From Adineta ricciae (lineage: Eukaryota; Rotifera; Eurotatoria; Adinetida; Adinetidae): a DNA stretch of 64,000 nucleotides. Position numbers and translations under genes: made by a program. This document shows, piece by piece, positions 1-11,178 of this stretch. Location of the stretch: contig CAJNOJ010000288.1 in assembly GCA_905250025.1 (NCBI GenBank), positions 62,001 to 126,000 of the forward strand, in the 5' to 3' direction. Each line of letters begins with the position of its first letter. Within the stretch, counting starts at the first letter, position 1. A model generated the notes under the pieces. It did no database searches. It saw only the letters and a program-made list of their open reading frames with translations, and was not told where the DNA came from.

Positions 1-1079
1 AAAACGAAAGATAAGAAAAACATCTTCATATTACGTATTTAACAATGTTTGTGAGGGTGTGGGTGCTGTGTTCAAAGTAAAGTAGTACCAACGGACGAAC
101 AAGTATATATTTGTTTACATCTACATATACACACACGTCTCTTTAATATATTACAATATGAACCAAGAGAAACGAGAATTGCGTTTCAATCGATTTTATT
201 ATAAAATCGTACAAAATAATCAACGTATCATTGACAATAATTTAGAAGTGTAATATATATAAGGAAAATAAACGAATTATTTCTATATAATTATTGTGTT
301 TTTAGAACATCAATGACTTTCATCGAAGATTTATCGGATGAAATATTCTAGGGTGAGGGTGTGAGTATAGCTGCCACGACCATGATTTCGTCCCTGCTAG
401 AGGACTCTTCAGGTGGCTTCGATATAGTGCTTGTTCAAATGATTGCAAGAATCATAAACAAAGTACTAAGACCTGTCAAATTTCATCAGCAAATTTCAAA
501 GAAATTTGAAGATAAGGTAGGTATCGTTATCGTTGTGGTGAGTATAGCTGCCACGATCATGATTTCGTCCATGCTAAAGGACTCGTCGGACGGCTCAAGC
601 AAATGTTTTAGTTTAGATGCGCATTAAAGTGGCAAACACATTATTGAGTTTTAGTCATTCAAGCTTTTTCATTTTTTACTTTGAAGGGTGAGGGTGAGAA
701 TCAAATGGAATTCCAAGCTACTTACGACGCGTTTCGAACAGAGCTTATCCTGTTCATCATCAGGTAAGTTCGGAATAGTTATTCTACATGATTAAATTCA
801 CAATAACAAAAGTCAATCTAGAATAAGAGTCAACAAGAAAACTTGAAGACATTCAGTAATAGATAAATACTTAAGATCGAGAAGATAATATAATCGTAGA
901 ATTTCCAAAGAGTGAGAATCAATTGGAATCCCAAGCTACTTACGATCGCGATTTCGATTCTTGCTAACGGGATCGTCATCAGGCAAGTTGGTACATCAGT
1001 GTTTCACATCCCTGAATTATCATATCAGAATAAAATGCCACAAGAGTCCAAAATGGAGTCCTAACGATATTGATCAAAT
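1..1079. repeat. gene-free stretch with diverged G-rich repeat modules
   Basis: No gene is supported. A module beginning gtgagtatagctgccacg occurs near 361 and again near 539. A second module, gtgagaatcaa(a/t)tggaat(t/c)ccaagctactta, occurs near 692 and 911. Several copies are preceded by GGGTGAGGGTG-like runs, and another such run lies at 51-65. The open frame through 361-627 simply crosses two module copies and is not taken as a gene. The modules may be remnants of a mobile element or of subtelomeric sequence; this is inference. Confidence 0.5.
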
Positions 1080-2635
1080 CAGAGACCGACGGTATTGCAA
1101 AATTTTAATACCGTCTCGTACCGCATACCGTCTTCTTTAGTTCCATACCGTACCGTACCGTCTCGCCTGATAATTATCTGATACCGTACCGTACCGTTAC
1201 CGCACAGGTTCTGAGCATACCGTCTCGCGAAATACCGTACCGCCGACAAAAAATTTTCGAATTTTTTTCAGAGTGATTCTAACTTGTTCCCTTTCATATA
1301 TGTCATATAAGTTCCTTTTCCGAAGAATATCGATAGGAAAGTATTAATATACATAGACTTGTAATTATAAACATATGCGTAAAAAGTATTTCAAGAATGC
1401 ATGATATGATCCCACTGACACACAGTGTTGCGCAGCTTTACGAAAACCATCATCATCATAACAAAAGATTTTATATCTGTCTACATCTGTTGCACTATTA
1501 ATTGTTTTTATTTCTTTAGAATGAGCACTAAGAAATCAGACAGTTTTGGAGTGACTACATAGAAAAATCAATTATTGGGAAGGTGATGAAGTCTCAGATA
1601 AAGACATGGTGGGATCGTTTTTTATCACTTAATTCAGTTATCTTTGTTGAGAGATATGTTGCTGTTTGAAACTTATGAATATTGTTAAGCAACTCTTGTG
1701 TGAAACAAAATTTAAAAACTTCTCTGAAACGTCAGTAATATTGAACTTCGTGGAAAAAAGCAAGTGAATGTTAACAATAGTTAGAATTACATGATTTTGA
1801 TCATTTGGATTATCGAGAATAATATGTGAAATCCTATTGCGCATTAAAAACTGTTGAATCATTAAACGATTATATTTTTAATCAGGCACGGAAAAGTAAC
1901 GGTCAAAAATGTAGATATATATACATATAAAATCTCAGATATTTTATTTATTTTCGTTTTAATTTCAAGTTTTAAATAAATTAACAATTTTAAACTAAGA
2001 GCTACAGATGTATTTGTAGACTGAATTGTGGAGCTAAAGATAGGACGCGACGTTCATTTTTTAGCTAAACTAAGCCACATCAAAAGATTTGACGACATTC
2101 AAGACGTACCTTAGCTTGGTTTCAGTAAAAGAGTCGATGAGTTACTTATCTGTGCTTTTCATTAAACAATATCATTAACGAGAAAAAGCAAAAGGTTGGT
2201 GATGATAAACTTTCTCTTACAGCATTTATTGATATCAATTGGTTGTAAATATACGACAATGATGATAGTTCACTGACATCGTAATCTGATGTATTAGGAT
2301 CGAATTAATGTTCGTTTGTTTTTGATAACAGAACAAGAAATATAAAAGATGAGAATAAAAGAGGGAGAAATGTTTAGTTTTATTGAATTCCTGTCAAGAT
2401 TTAAACGCGAATGAAAAAACTATGATACATATCCTCGGAAATCATTGTTAGAAGGCTTCTTCTGACTATGGCGCGGGAGTGCGGTATAGCCATCTAATAC
2501 CGCATACCGTACCGTACCGTGGCTTATCGATACCGTACCGTACCGTACCGCCTTACTTCTTTTTTTTCCTATACCGTACCGTACCGGGACGAGACGGTAC
2601 GGTACGGTGTTGGTACCGCATACCGTCGGTCTCTG
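1080..2635. mobile_element. non-autonomous hAT-like element 1 (TACCG-array type)
   Basis: The ends are inverted: CAGAGACCGACGGTA on the left and its complement ending CCGTCGGTCTCTG on the right. The 8-bp target duplication GATCAAAT flanks it exactly (1072-1079 and 2636-2643). CAGAG-type ends with an 8-bp duplication are the hallmark of hAT transposons. Both subterminal regions carry runs of the pentamer TACCG (about 1110-1245 and 2500-2630). No transposase frame is present, so the 1.56-kb element must depend on an enzyme supplied elsewhere. Confidence 0.85.
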
Positions 2636-3267
2636 GATCAAATGTCCAGAAGAACTCATGGTCAATAAATATCCAAAGAATTAGTTTCGAGTAGAACTTT
2701 AAGCTACTTACAACACGGTATGTACGTCTAGAACGGTGGATGTTCAGGACTCATTAGGAATCTGTTTCTTGATAAGTTGTAATGAGGTTAGTTTGATAGT
2801 TCATTTCGATTTATTGATAAATTTGAAAAAGTACAATCAAAATTAACACATTAAGTATGTGTAAAAGATTTTCGAGAAAAGTCTTAAGTAAGTGCAGCAT
2901 GTTGAGTTTGTCGAAATTCAATCAACCAACTCAATCAAAGGATGAAAGAAAGCTAATGAACCAAAAAATATAATTTTTCGTTGGTTTTGAGTATAACCAA
3001 CTGATCGTTCTGATTTAATGATTGAATCGTACGAGCAAACAACATAAGTCGAAGACGACTTGCTCAACCCTCGGCTGAATAGGAAACCGTTTTTTCCATC
3101 TCGGTTAGTGTTGAGACAAACGGATTTGACAACTTTATCTTAACTATTTATACAGGGAAATGATTTGAAACTTTTATACATTACTGGCATCTGTATACAA
3201 CTAGAAGAGACCTGCATGTACTGCACGGCCGTAGAGATAACAACATAGCCAACTTATCTATCTGAAC
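2636..3267. other. no gene seen between the two hAT-like elements
   Basis: About 630 bp of AT-rich sequence. Apart from the flanking target duplications of the two elements (2636-2643 and 3260-3267), I see no open frame, splice-linked exon or repeat worth naming. Confidence 0.6.
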
Positions 3268-4335
3268 CAGAGACCGGCGGGACGATGATTTTTTCGTCCC
3301 GTCCCGTCCCGCCAATTACCAACTTGTCCCGCCCCGTCCCGTCCCGTCCCGCGTATATAAAAACTCTCCATCAAGTCATTTTTTAATAGTAAAAAAGGAA
3401 GTACTATTTTATTGCTTATTTTTAAATAAAGAATTTATTTGAAGAAAAAAAGTACAGTGGATAGAGTTCAGTTCATGGCTGAGTAACCATTTAACATCTC
3501 GATCTTTTTGCAAGAATATTCATGAGATTGATTGGACGGCGAAGAAGACAAAATAGATAAACTATTTCGAGATGATGTCGACGGTGAATTTTCAGCATTC
3601 GTATGAATATCAATATAAAAGAAGAGTTTTGATTGTTGTCGACGAAAATAATATCATTATCCATATCAATATTTATACAGTTAAATATACCGATTTAATA
3701 CATCAATCAGCTTTATGCTCAACAAAAAACGAAAGTTACTTACATCTAATGAATACAGAATAGAAATGTAGACCAGATGAATATATGTAAAATTTTCTGA
3801 ATTCAAAATAACAAATGGTTCCACTGAATCTGAATAATGAATGTTAAACTATCTATGAATCTGTCTTTATATAGAGGATAACAATAATAGATCAAGGTGA
3901 AGTACGGTTCTCGAATAATCTTTCGTTTGTACAAGAATAAAAGCTCATTGTTATCAAAGCAAAGAAAAGCTAACTTTGTTTTTGTAAACATTCATGAATA
4001 AAGGTCTGGATGGTTTTAGATGGACATGATGGATAAAAGAAAAGATTTTATATTGAAGATAAGAATTAACGAATAAGACTGTTTCTCTGTTCTATATCTA
4101 TCAAGAGATACCACTGTTGACGTTATTTCGTGTTTTTCTTGTCGATAATGTGGTTAAATCATATAAATTTTAAAAAATTGATCGCGGGACAAATAGAAAT
4201 AAAGCTTTGTCCCGTCCCGTCCCGCGCTTTTTTCAAGTCGGCCCGTCCCGTCCCGTCCCGCGTCCAGTTTTAAATTTTTCGTCCCGTCCCGTCCCACGAC
4301 GGGACGGGACAAATCGTTCGTCCCGCCGGTCTCTG
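3268..4335. mobile_element. non-autonomous hAT-like element 2 (GTCCC-array type)
   Basis: The termini are CAGAGACCGGCGGGACGA and its inverse. The perfect 8-bp target duplication ATCTGAAC lies at 3260-3267 and 4336-4343. Subterminal arrays of GTCCC run at about 3295-3352 and 4210-4325. It has the same architecture as the element at 1080-2635, but the array unit is different and the inner bases of the terminal repeat match this element's own array. No transposase is present. The small frames inside (for example 3572-3763) look like chance. Confidence 0.85.
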
Positions 4336-6177
4336 ATCTGAACAGTTTATTTCAAAAACTTGAAAAACTGATGATGTCACCGGATTTTTCGACCTCGATC
4401 ACCCATCAGTCGGCTCCTCTACGATTTTGAGGGTTCCTTCGGTGAACCTAGTATAGACCGAGAAAATCCAGTAGGAAATATCGAAAAATTGATAGTGCCA
4501 TTGGATTTCACAACCGCTCAGTTTTGAACCCGCGGCTACAACAGAAGCCCATTACTTGTGCGCAGACGCTTATCCTCAAAATAAAAGATTTTACCGTCTT
4601 TGACCATGGCAGAAACATAAAAACTATTTTATTTCATATGATCCTCCCTACAGTCGAGGAAATATTCCTAAGCAACTAATGATGCACCTCGTCCTCTCCG
4701 AAGAAACTAATCAGATTGTTTTAGGAATAAATCAATCGAAAAACAAACTATCTTATATTTGTTGGATACAAGCCAATTCGCTAGTCTCAACTTTTGCTTT
4801 TCAGCAATCGATCAAAGATCAACAGAATATTGGAGGTATAAAAGATGTGCTTTTGAAAATAAATAATATAGAAATGCAGATAATTTGATTTCGCCGACGC
4901 GTTTCGTGTTATTTATTAAAATTTAAACACTCATCAGGACTCTGCAAAAATAAGCACAAAAATAACTAGAATACATTTAAGTAGTAAAGAGAAAAATACA
5001 AAAGAAAAATTAAAAAGTTACGGAACAAGAAAAAACAGATATTAAAAATACAAAGGTATGAATATCTTCTTTGACAGAACACTAATAATTCATGTAATAC
5101 CCATTTTTGATTGGCATCGTGCCAAATAGTGCATTCATGTGACATTGATCATTGTGAAATATATTAGAACGCCAAAAGAGTTGTGATAACCGACAAGACA
5201 CCAAACACTACAATGTAGTTGAATCATTCAAAGATCCAATGAACCCCGTATCTGAGTTGCATTTTGAAATCAGTGAAATTGATAATTAAAGAAGGAAATT
5301 TATAAGTAAACCAGCAAATAACCAAACAATTTCATAGTGTTGGTAATTGAGTAAAGCTAAATAAATATTACGAGTCAACTAATTTTTCGAAATCGATAGA
5401 AGGAATAATGATGATTGAATTGGTCTAGTGAATTCATTGGTACAACATAATAATCTCTTTGTATATGAATTCAAATAATCTTCCATTGACCATATATTAT
5501 GCATTCATTGAGGAAGGCTATATTCAACGGCCGAATTTGGTCGTAAAGACATGCATGAGTTGCACAGAAAAATCAGATATTGGGACTAATCCAGTTATGA
5601 TCATGTTAGTTTAAATAAACAATGCAAAAATCGAAGATTTCAAACAGTTGGCAAATTGCCAGATAACCGAGTATTGAAATTGATTTAATTATCTATCAAA
5701 TTGGAACTGGTCAAATAATGCATTCGAAAATTAATTCAATGTGTCATCATTTTGAACTGCAGTGAAAAACAGATCGAAAAGATGAGATTGTTTGATATTA
5801 AAATCAATTGAATCTTCGTTGTATAATTTTAGAACAATTGGCAAAATGTCAATGCCGAAGAAAAGGTATTGATTTCTTCAAATGATGTTCTACAGTTCTG
5901 GAATTGAGCAAAGATAAACGACGAAAGTGCTCCCAAGAATTTCAAACTATTGGCAAAATGCGAAATGCGAGATGACCAGGCAAAATAGAGCACTTGATCA
6001 TCCGACATTGGACACATGTAAATAAGTTATAACCAAACTATATGACAAATCAATTTTTGGAATTGATCCAATAATGCATTTGATTCATTTTTAATATAAT
6101 CAAATCAACTATTGGCATTAATAAATGGCTCGTCTTATTTGTCATATTCTGTCTCTACTATCGATAATTTACAACAG
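4336..6177. other. gene-free AT-rich stretch with faint degenerate repeats
   Basis: I find no supported gene. Two faint repeat pairs are visible: a gaaaaa(c/t)tgat...ggatttt/c motif at about 4360 and 4480, and a roughly 300-bp spaced module (tttcaaac..ttggcaaa..tgc and ccaataatgcatt-like words) at about 5638 and 5940. The short frames at 4679-4888 and 5829-6017 have no recognisable domain and no splice context. Confidence 0.5.
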
Positions 6178-7394
6178 ATAAAGGACGGGGGCGCTTAAGA
6201 GCCAAAATCGGCCCCCTCTCAAATGTCACCGAAAGTCATCCAAACCTGTTGAGGTGATCTTGCTGCATTCAAAAACGAAGAAATCAGAGTTAGTCAAAGC
6301 AAAATATCTGGAGAAATTGATATCTCAGTCAGCAGGAGAACACCCTGATTTTCGAGTCCATTAGGACCCTTGTAGCGTCTCTGGAAGGCAATAGTCCATA
6401 GTGGTCCAGTCTGAAAACTAGTCATACTGATGCAACTTTTCGAGATCTCCAACTTTCCTAGCAAGACCAACGCTCTCTCGAGTGGGCATCAGGGTCATTT
6501 CGGTCAACAACTGACCAAATTCCTTGGTTTTCTATGATTTTGATGCATATTTGATGGGATACTCACATAAAAGTTAGGTACTCGATGGGAACGAATGTCA
6601 TATTCGGAATCAGCACAGAAAACTCAGTCTATATATCTATTTTCCACTGATTTTTAGCGACTTTGATTTTTTTCGACTTCACCTTCGACAAGATTTGAGG
6701 GGGGTACAGCCGTCTTTTCTGAAAAAAATGAAACTCGTGGAAAATCATTAAAAAATATAGAAACAGACTCAGTTTTCTGTGCTGATTCCGAATATGACAT
6801 TCGTTCCCATCGAGTACCTAACTTTTATGTGAGTATCCCATCAAATATGCATCAAAATCATAGAAAACCAAGGAATTTGGTCAGTTGTTGACCGAAATGA
6901 CCCTGATGCCCACTCGAGAGAGCGTTGGTCTTGCTAGGAAAGTTGGAGATCTCAAAGAGTTGCGTCGATATAACTAGTTTCTAGCTTGGACCACATAGAA
7001 CTTTGGTCGCCCAGAGGAGCTACAATGGTACAACACCGTGAAATTCATGGAATTTTGACAGTTTTTGGCCAACATGATCCTGAGAATCGCTTCGGAAAGA
7101 GTTGGTCTTGCTAGGAAAGTTGGAGATCTCGAAAAGTTGCATCAGTATGACTAGTTTTCAGACTGGACCACTATGGACTATTGCCTTCCAGAGACGCTAC
7201 AAGGGTCCTAATGGACTCGAAAATCAGGGTGTTCTCCTGCTGACTGAGGTATCAATTTCTCCAGATATTTTGCTTTGACTAACTCTGGTTTCTTCGTTTT
7301 TGAATGCAGCAAGATCACCTCAACAGGTTTGGATGACTTTCGGTGACATTTGAGAGTGGGCCGATTTTGGCCCTTAAGCGCCCCCGTCCTTTAT
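6178..7394. mobile_element. foldback / long-inverted-repeat element with TA target site
   Basis: Ends read ATAAAGGACGGGGGCGCTT and its exact inverse. They can be read as a TA target duplication (6179-6180 and 7392-7393) around AAGGAC...GTCCTT. The left arm (6181 to about 6645) pairs with the right arm (about 6760-7391) over several hundred bases with few mismatches. The right arm is longer because a segment of about 175 bp, carrying ttggtcttgctaggaaag, is tandemly duplicated at about 6925 and 7105. No transposase is encoded. The element lies directly upstream of a TPR gene fragment. Confidence 0.8.
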
Positions 7395-7399
7395 GAGGA

Positions 7400-7860
7400 A
7401 ATTTTACGTGAAAATAATCCAGATTTGGCCATTTTCTATAATAACATCGCTTCTGTATATGATAGTTTGAATGTAGATTCAAAAGCTCTTTTTATATTAC
7501 TCGAAAGCACTTGATTTCTACGAAACAAAATCTCGTTCACTTGATACTTATTTAGCGAGTATTTACAACAACATTGGTATGCTCTATAAAAAACGAAATC
7601 ATCAACTAGAAATTGCACCTATTTACTATGACAAATCGCTTCAAGTTAAACAAAAGATCTTTCCATCAGATTACTTTGATTTTGCTTTATCGTACAATAA
7701 TATCGGTATGGTTTATTATAAAATGTGCAATTATTCAAAAGCAATTCAGTATTACGAAAGAGCATTAGAAATTTGTCAAAGCAACAATCTTCCTTCAGAC
7801 CATCCTTATCTGACTACTCTTCGCAAAAATCTCGCTCGCGCATATGAAAACGAAAGTTGA
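7400..7860 (+). pseudogene. 3' fragment of an ART/TPR (kinesin-light-chain-type) gene
   Basis: The frame at 7579-7860 encodes about two TPR units with the family's wording (YNNIGMVYYKM, YYERALEICQ, LPSDHPYL). TPR-like residues continue upstream in other frames from about 7410 (NPDLA-like, NNIASVYDS), so the reading frame is broken. The whole 5' part, including any ADP-ribosyltransferase domain, is missing; the foldback element ends at 7394. Downstream sequence matches 15960-16200, making this one half of a duplicated block. TPR identity is clear; whether it is expressed is not. Confidence 0.7.
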
Positions 7861-7975
7861 ACGAATAGTTAAAAGAGAAATAAAAGCACGCGTGTTTTTT
7901 ATTAGATCGATAGATGTCTCTTGAACAATAAACTTCTTTTCTAATCTCCACAATTTATTTCGTTCTCCAACATGT

Positions 7976-8215
7976 TATCTCTACTCATTCGATCGCTGGT
8001 CTCACGGATATTTATTATACGAAAGACAGAAGGTTTGTGTTTGCCACTTGAGATTCATTCGAAAGTGTTATGAAACAAAACAGATAAATACTCTGTTGGT
8101 AGTTTATCTCTCTTAGCTATTGCACACTATATTTCAGCACAAACACTATAACTATGTTGTATTTTCTATCAACCGTGAGTATTCAGAAACAACCATTCGT
8201 CTTCAAAGACAGATA
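7976..8215 (+). pseudogene. shredded WDHD1 copy
   Basis: The start of WDHD1 exon 1 (16084-16151) recurs at 7976, but a 7-bp deletion after the third codon breaks the frame. A later piece near 8080-8150 matches the WDHD1 stretch around 17725-17815 (aacagataaatattctgttgg, tatgttgtattttgtatca), and a final piece matches the region near 17958. The intervening exons are gone. This is a degenerate second copy of the WDHD1 locus, still preceded by a TPR tail as at the complete locus. Confidence 0.75.
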
Positions 8216-8299
8216 ATCCTTTTTTTTCTTTCTCATATCTGTTCTACATGTGTATTTTCTATCATTCTTTTTATTTAAGAATACCGAAAAACAACCATT

Positions 8300-8452
8300 T
8301 CACTCATGTGCGCGTTCTAACAGATGGTCCGGTATATGATGCTGCACGAGCAGTGCCTTGAGCATTTCGGATGCGACCGTCGGACTGGCACAAGCAAGAG
8401 CCTTGATGTCTTTTGCTAACTTGAGTAAATTGTTTGCCAATTGAACTTCGTC
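8300..8452 (-). pseudogene. orphan terminal exon, unrecognised protein
   Basis: On the minus strand a good acceptor (...ttattgattgtag) is followed by 50 open codons ending in TGA at 8300. The peptide is helical and amphipathic (contains LANNLLKLAKDIKAL and SEMLKALL). I do not recognise the protein. No convincing upstream exon is visible beyond 8452; the adjoining sequence is a TC microsatellite. It is probably the stranded last exon of a gene, but it could belong to a gene with exons I failed to see. Confidence 0.4.
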
Positions 8453-8540
8453 CTACAATCAATAAAAACACACATTAGACTTGGAATCAGATCGATATTT
8501 ATATTCGATTTACACTAACATTTGCTTTTTCGGACTTTTT

Positions 8541-8543
<3 letters not shown>

Positions 8544-8581
<38 letters not shown>
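8544..8581. repeat. (TC)19 microsatellite
   Basis: An uninterrupted TC dinucleotide run of about 38 bp. It produces the artificial Arg-Glu run in the minus-strand frame that crosses it. Confidence 0.95.
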
Positions 8582-8584
<3 letters not shown>

Positions 8585-8926
8585 GTTTTTCTTGACAATA
8601 AACATTCAACTGAATTCCAATGTATTTTTTCACTGTATTTATACTTAGCCAGGTCGAAGAATCCGGTGCGGATCTGACGGGTTCCAGAGAATGAATCCGG
8701 TGACTGGATTTCCCAAGTTTCACTTGGAACCGACCGAAGCCTGTCATAGGATTTTCTCGCCGAATTCTGAGCCAATTCCAGGCGTTTCCAGCCGGAAAAT
8801 AAGAGATTTCCTGCAGGTTTTCATCGGAAATTAGCGGAATACTGCTTCCGAAACCATCGTCCTTGGTAGCTACGCAATTGCATGCTTGTTGTTTTTTGTT
8901 CGTTCAATTCGGTCTATTATATCACG
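8582..8926. other. GC-richer spacer without a recognised gene
   Basis: This stretch is richer in CCGG and GGATTC-type words than its surroundings (8650-8870) but gives no long frame with conserved character. A degraded repeat or old exon is possible. Confidence 0.4.
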
Positions 8927-8929
8927 CAC

Positions 8930-9191
8930 TCAAACTCCGAAGACAATTATTATTGTTAGGACAACCGCGAACATTGCTAATGTCATAATCGTAATGAAAC
9001 TACGTTCATAAATGTTCGCTGGTTGTCGACATATTGCTTGTATATAATGCGCCACTGGAACACCTTTTTCACGAACATCATGCTGGTAAACCGAATAGAT
9101 AGTAGCTCCAGATGTAACGGTGAGAAGAAGACTAATAATGATGAACATCATCAAATTCTTGTTGTCTTTCTGGCGGGGGGTGGCGTTTCAT
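8930..9191 (-). CDS. small two-helix membrane protein, probable one-base frameshift
   Basis: A minus-strand frame of about 74 codons has two hydrophobic segments (MMFIIISLLLTVTSG near the start, FITIMTLAMFAVVLTIIIV at the end) joined by a polar loop with one Cys. An upstream ATG (9191) following a good acceptor (tttttcattttcag) is out of frame by one base. The shift falls at a run of six G (9175-9180); five would join the frames. I therefore read it as one short gene of about 86 residues, possibly with an untranslated first exon. The family is not recognised. Confidence 0.45.
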
Positions 9192-10269
9192 TTTATCTGA
9201 AAATGAAAAAACAAAACTAAGACAAGAAAAGACGTTTTATACAACAAATCGTTTCAAACAGAAATTTCTTTTTTGGCCATTTTTTCTATCTATGTATGTA
9301 AAGGAACGAGATATGTATAAGCCGAAGGAATGTATAGTATATTGTTCGGATTAAGTCACTTTGTGTACATTCGACATATATATGTGTACAGATCACTTCG
9401 AAATATCTCGTCTGTAAAGAGACATCTGTTGAATTATATAACTTCGTATATTTCTTCTTTTCGTTTTGTTTAGTAGATATTCATTCCAGCGTCATTTTCT
9501 TTGGTTCAAATTTTATTTTGGTGTAATACACTGGGATGACGGATGTTGTTCGAAAATGAATTTCAAGAATTGAAGCCTGTAGAGAAATATCTGAGTTGTT
9601 GTGAATAAGATCTTTAAATTCTATCTCTACCCAAGTAGTGGATCAAATGAATTCGATTGTTGAACATTTTAACTAACGTGTCAAGTATTCGGAAAAGAAA
9701 TGTTCATTGAGGTTACACACTTTACTCGTTTGTCATACATCACAGATTGGAAAACGTTTGTAAGAACATCAACAATCTGTCATGAAATAATGAATTATCT
9801 GATTTCAGTGTGAAAAAGAAACAAATCGCCTCTCAATATATTGGCACACAAAAAGTGTCTCATGCCATGTAGGTGAAAGCAAAAGTTACCAGAAGATAAA
9901 GTATCGATACGTTGCTGTATCAATTCGAATTTATATCTGTCTTGGTTGCATTCGTTTTTCTCGATATTGTGAATCTGAACAGCCGTGTGCTTACCATTCG
10001 TCGGCTCAATTGTCTTCATATTTGTCTACAAGCAAGATCGACTAAGCAAAGAAATATTTGTAAGACTAACAACTCCGTAATATTTCTCTCTTTGTCTTTT
10101 TTCATATTTTTCATTTTTGAATATGCTGCTTATCCAATAACAAAACAGATCACACGCAAAGAAGCAAAGGATGTCTTATCGATTGGACATTTTCCTTATG
10201 TTGACTGCACGTAATTACGAGATCGGCATTGACATATTTTCTGTGTTATTCTTGTGTTTATTATGTCGA
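9192..10269. other. no supported gene
   Basis: About 1.1 kb of AT-rich sequence. Two overlapping opposite-strand frames (9795-10019 and 9912-10214) are shadows of each other. Neither shows a domain or splice signals I trust. Confidence 0.5.
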
Positions 10270-10630
10270 TGATTATTTAATCACAAGCACTAATTCAGAT
10301 TTTGACGAAAATAATATTGATCTATCGACATGTTCGGCTTCTTTCGTAAATATTGACAGTGATAGTAAATACAATAACGAAAGAGAAATTTTCTTTTCTA
10401 TGCATTGAATTTTCCGTATTGGAAATTTATACAGAAATTAATTCAAATAACTGATCCATCATGCTACAAGTACTTGTCCTTGTCGTGAAGCATTGTTAAT
10501 GTTCGAAAAATCGTTTGAAACCTATTTGGCAATATCTTTCAACAGCATGTGTTCGATATGGATCAGTATTTCCAATCACTTGAACTTGAATATACTACGA
10601 TGAGAAGATATTAGAAAGCAGTTGATTTCT
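10270..10630 (+). pseudogene. ADP-ribosyltransferase/TPR gene relic
   Basis: Around 10385 the translation reads EREIFFSMH-stop-IFRIG, the C-terminal ART motif seen intact in the genes at 31 and 39 kb (E-x-E followed by LFSM(H/N)SVFRI). An in-frame stop interrupts it. Sequence from about 10296 to 10600 aligns in order with 15340-15600, another relic of the same kind. Further TPR-like words follow in shifting frames. This is a dead copy. Confidence 0.6.
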
Positions 10631-11178
10631 ATTGAAGAAAATCATCGATGGAAGGCTAGCACCACGAAACTATGAATTTTGTGAAAACGAATTCCCATTG
10701 ATAAAACCGAGTCTATTCGCCGCAGGATTTAATTCTGTATCGAACGGTGCCACTTTTATTCACGAGAAGACTATCGGGACGGAGCTAACCTCGACTCTTA
10801 TATTTCCTCTATACGTAATTCTATAAAAGAAAAATTCGGAGGAAAATTTCCCATTCGTTTTTGTGATGATCCGTTATTGAGGAGGAGAAGACAGGAGGAG
10901 AATCCACCCTCTCATGAAAAATGCGTATGTATATATACGACAAGAGTAGATGTGGGATGGAAGAGAAGAATGAAATGAAGGGAAGTGAAATATGTTGAGG
11001 GGTAGAAGAATCATGGCCAAAGTCTATGACAGTTTTCCCATGAATAAAAATATCACCATGCGACTCAGAATCAAATTCTGTGTCGAATAGGCTGGGTTTT
11101 GCCGATGGGAATTCGTTTTCACAAAATTCTTAGTTTCATGGTGCTCGCTTCACATCGATGACCTTTTCTTCATTTCGC
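10624..11178. repeat. imperfect inverted repeat, arms about 160 bp
   Basis: The stretch gaattttgtgaaaacgaatt near 10673 recurs in inverse orientation near 11112. Pairing extends over about 10630-10790 against 11010-11175 with mismatches, around a spacer of roughly 220 bp. It has the form of a small foldback or MITE-like insertion. I could not define a target duplication. The plus-strand frame at 10632-10826 lies within the arm and is not taken as a gene. Confidence 0.6.

Noticed and set aside
361..627. Open frame of 88 codons as a gene
   Set aside because: It starts at GTG and is made of two copies of a non-coding-looking repeat module found again outside any frame.
8515..8775. Minus-strand frame with an Arg-Glu run as a coiled-coil protein
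   Set aside because: The run is the translation of the TC microsatellite; nothing else in the frame is conserved.
10632..10826. Small plus-strand frame as a gene
   Set aside because: It lies in the arm of an inverted repeat and has no supporting domain or splice context.
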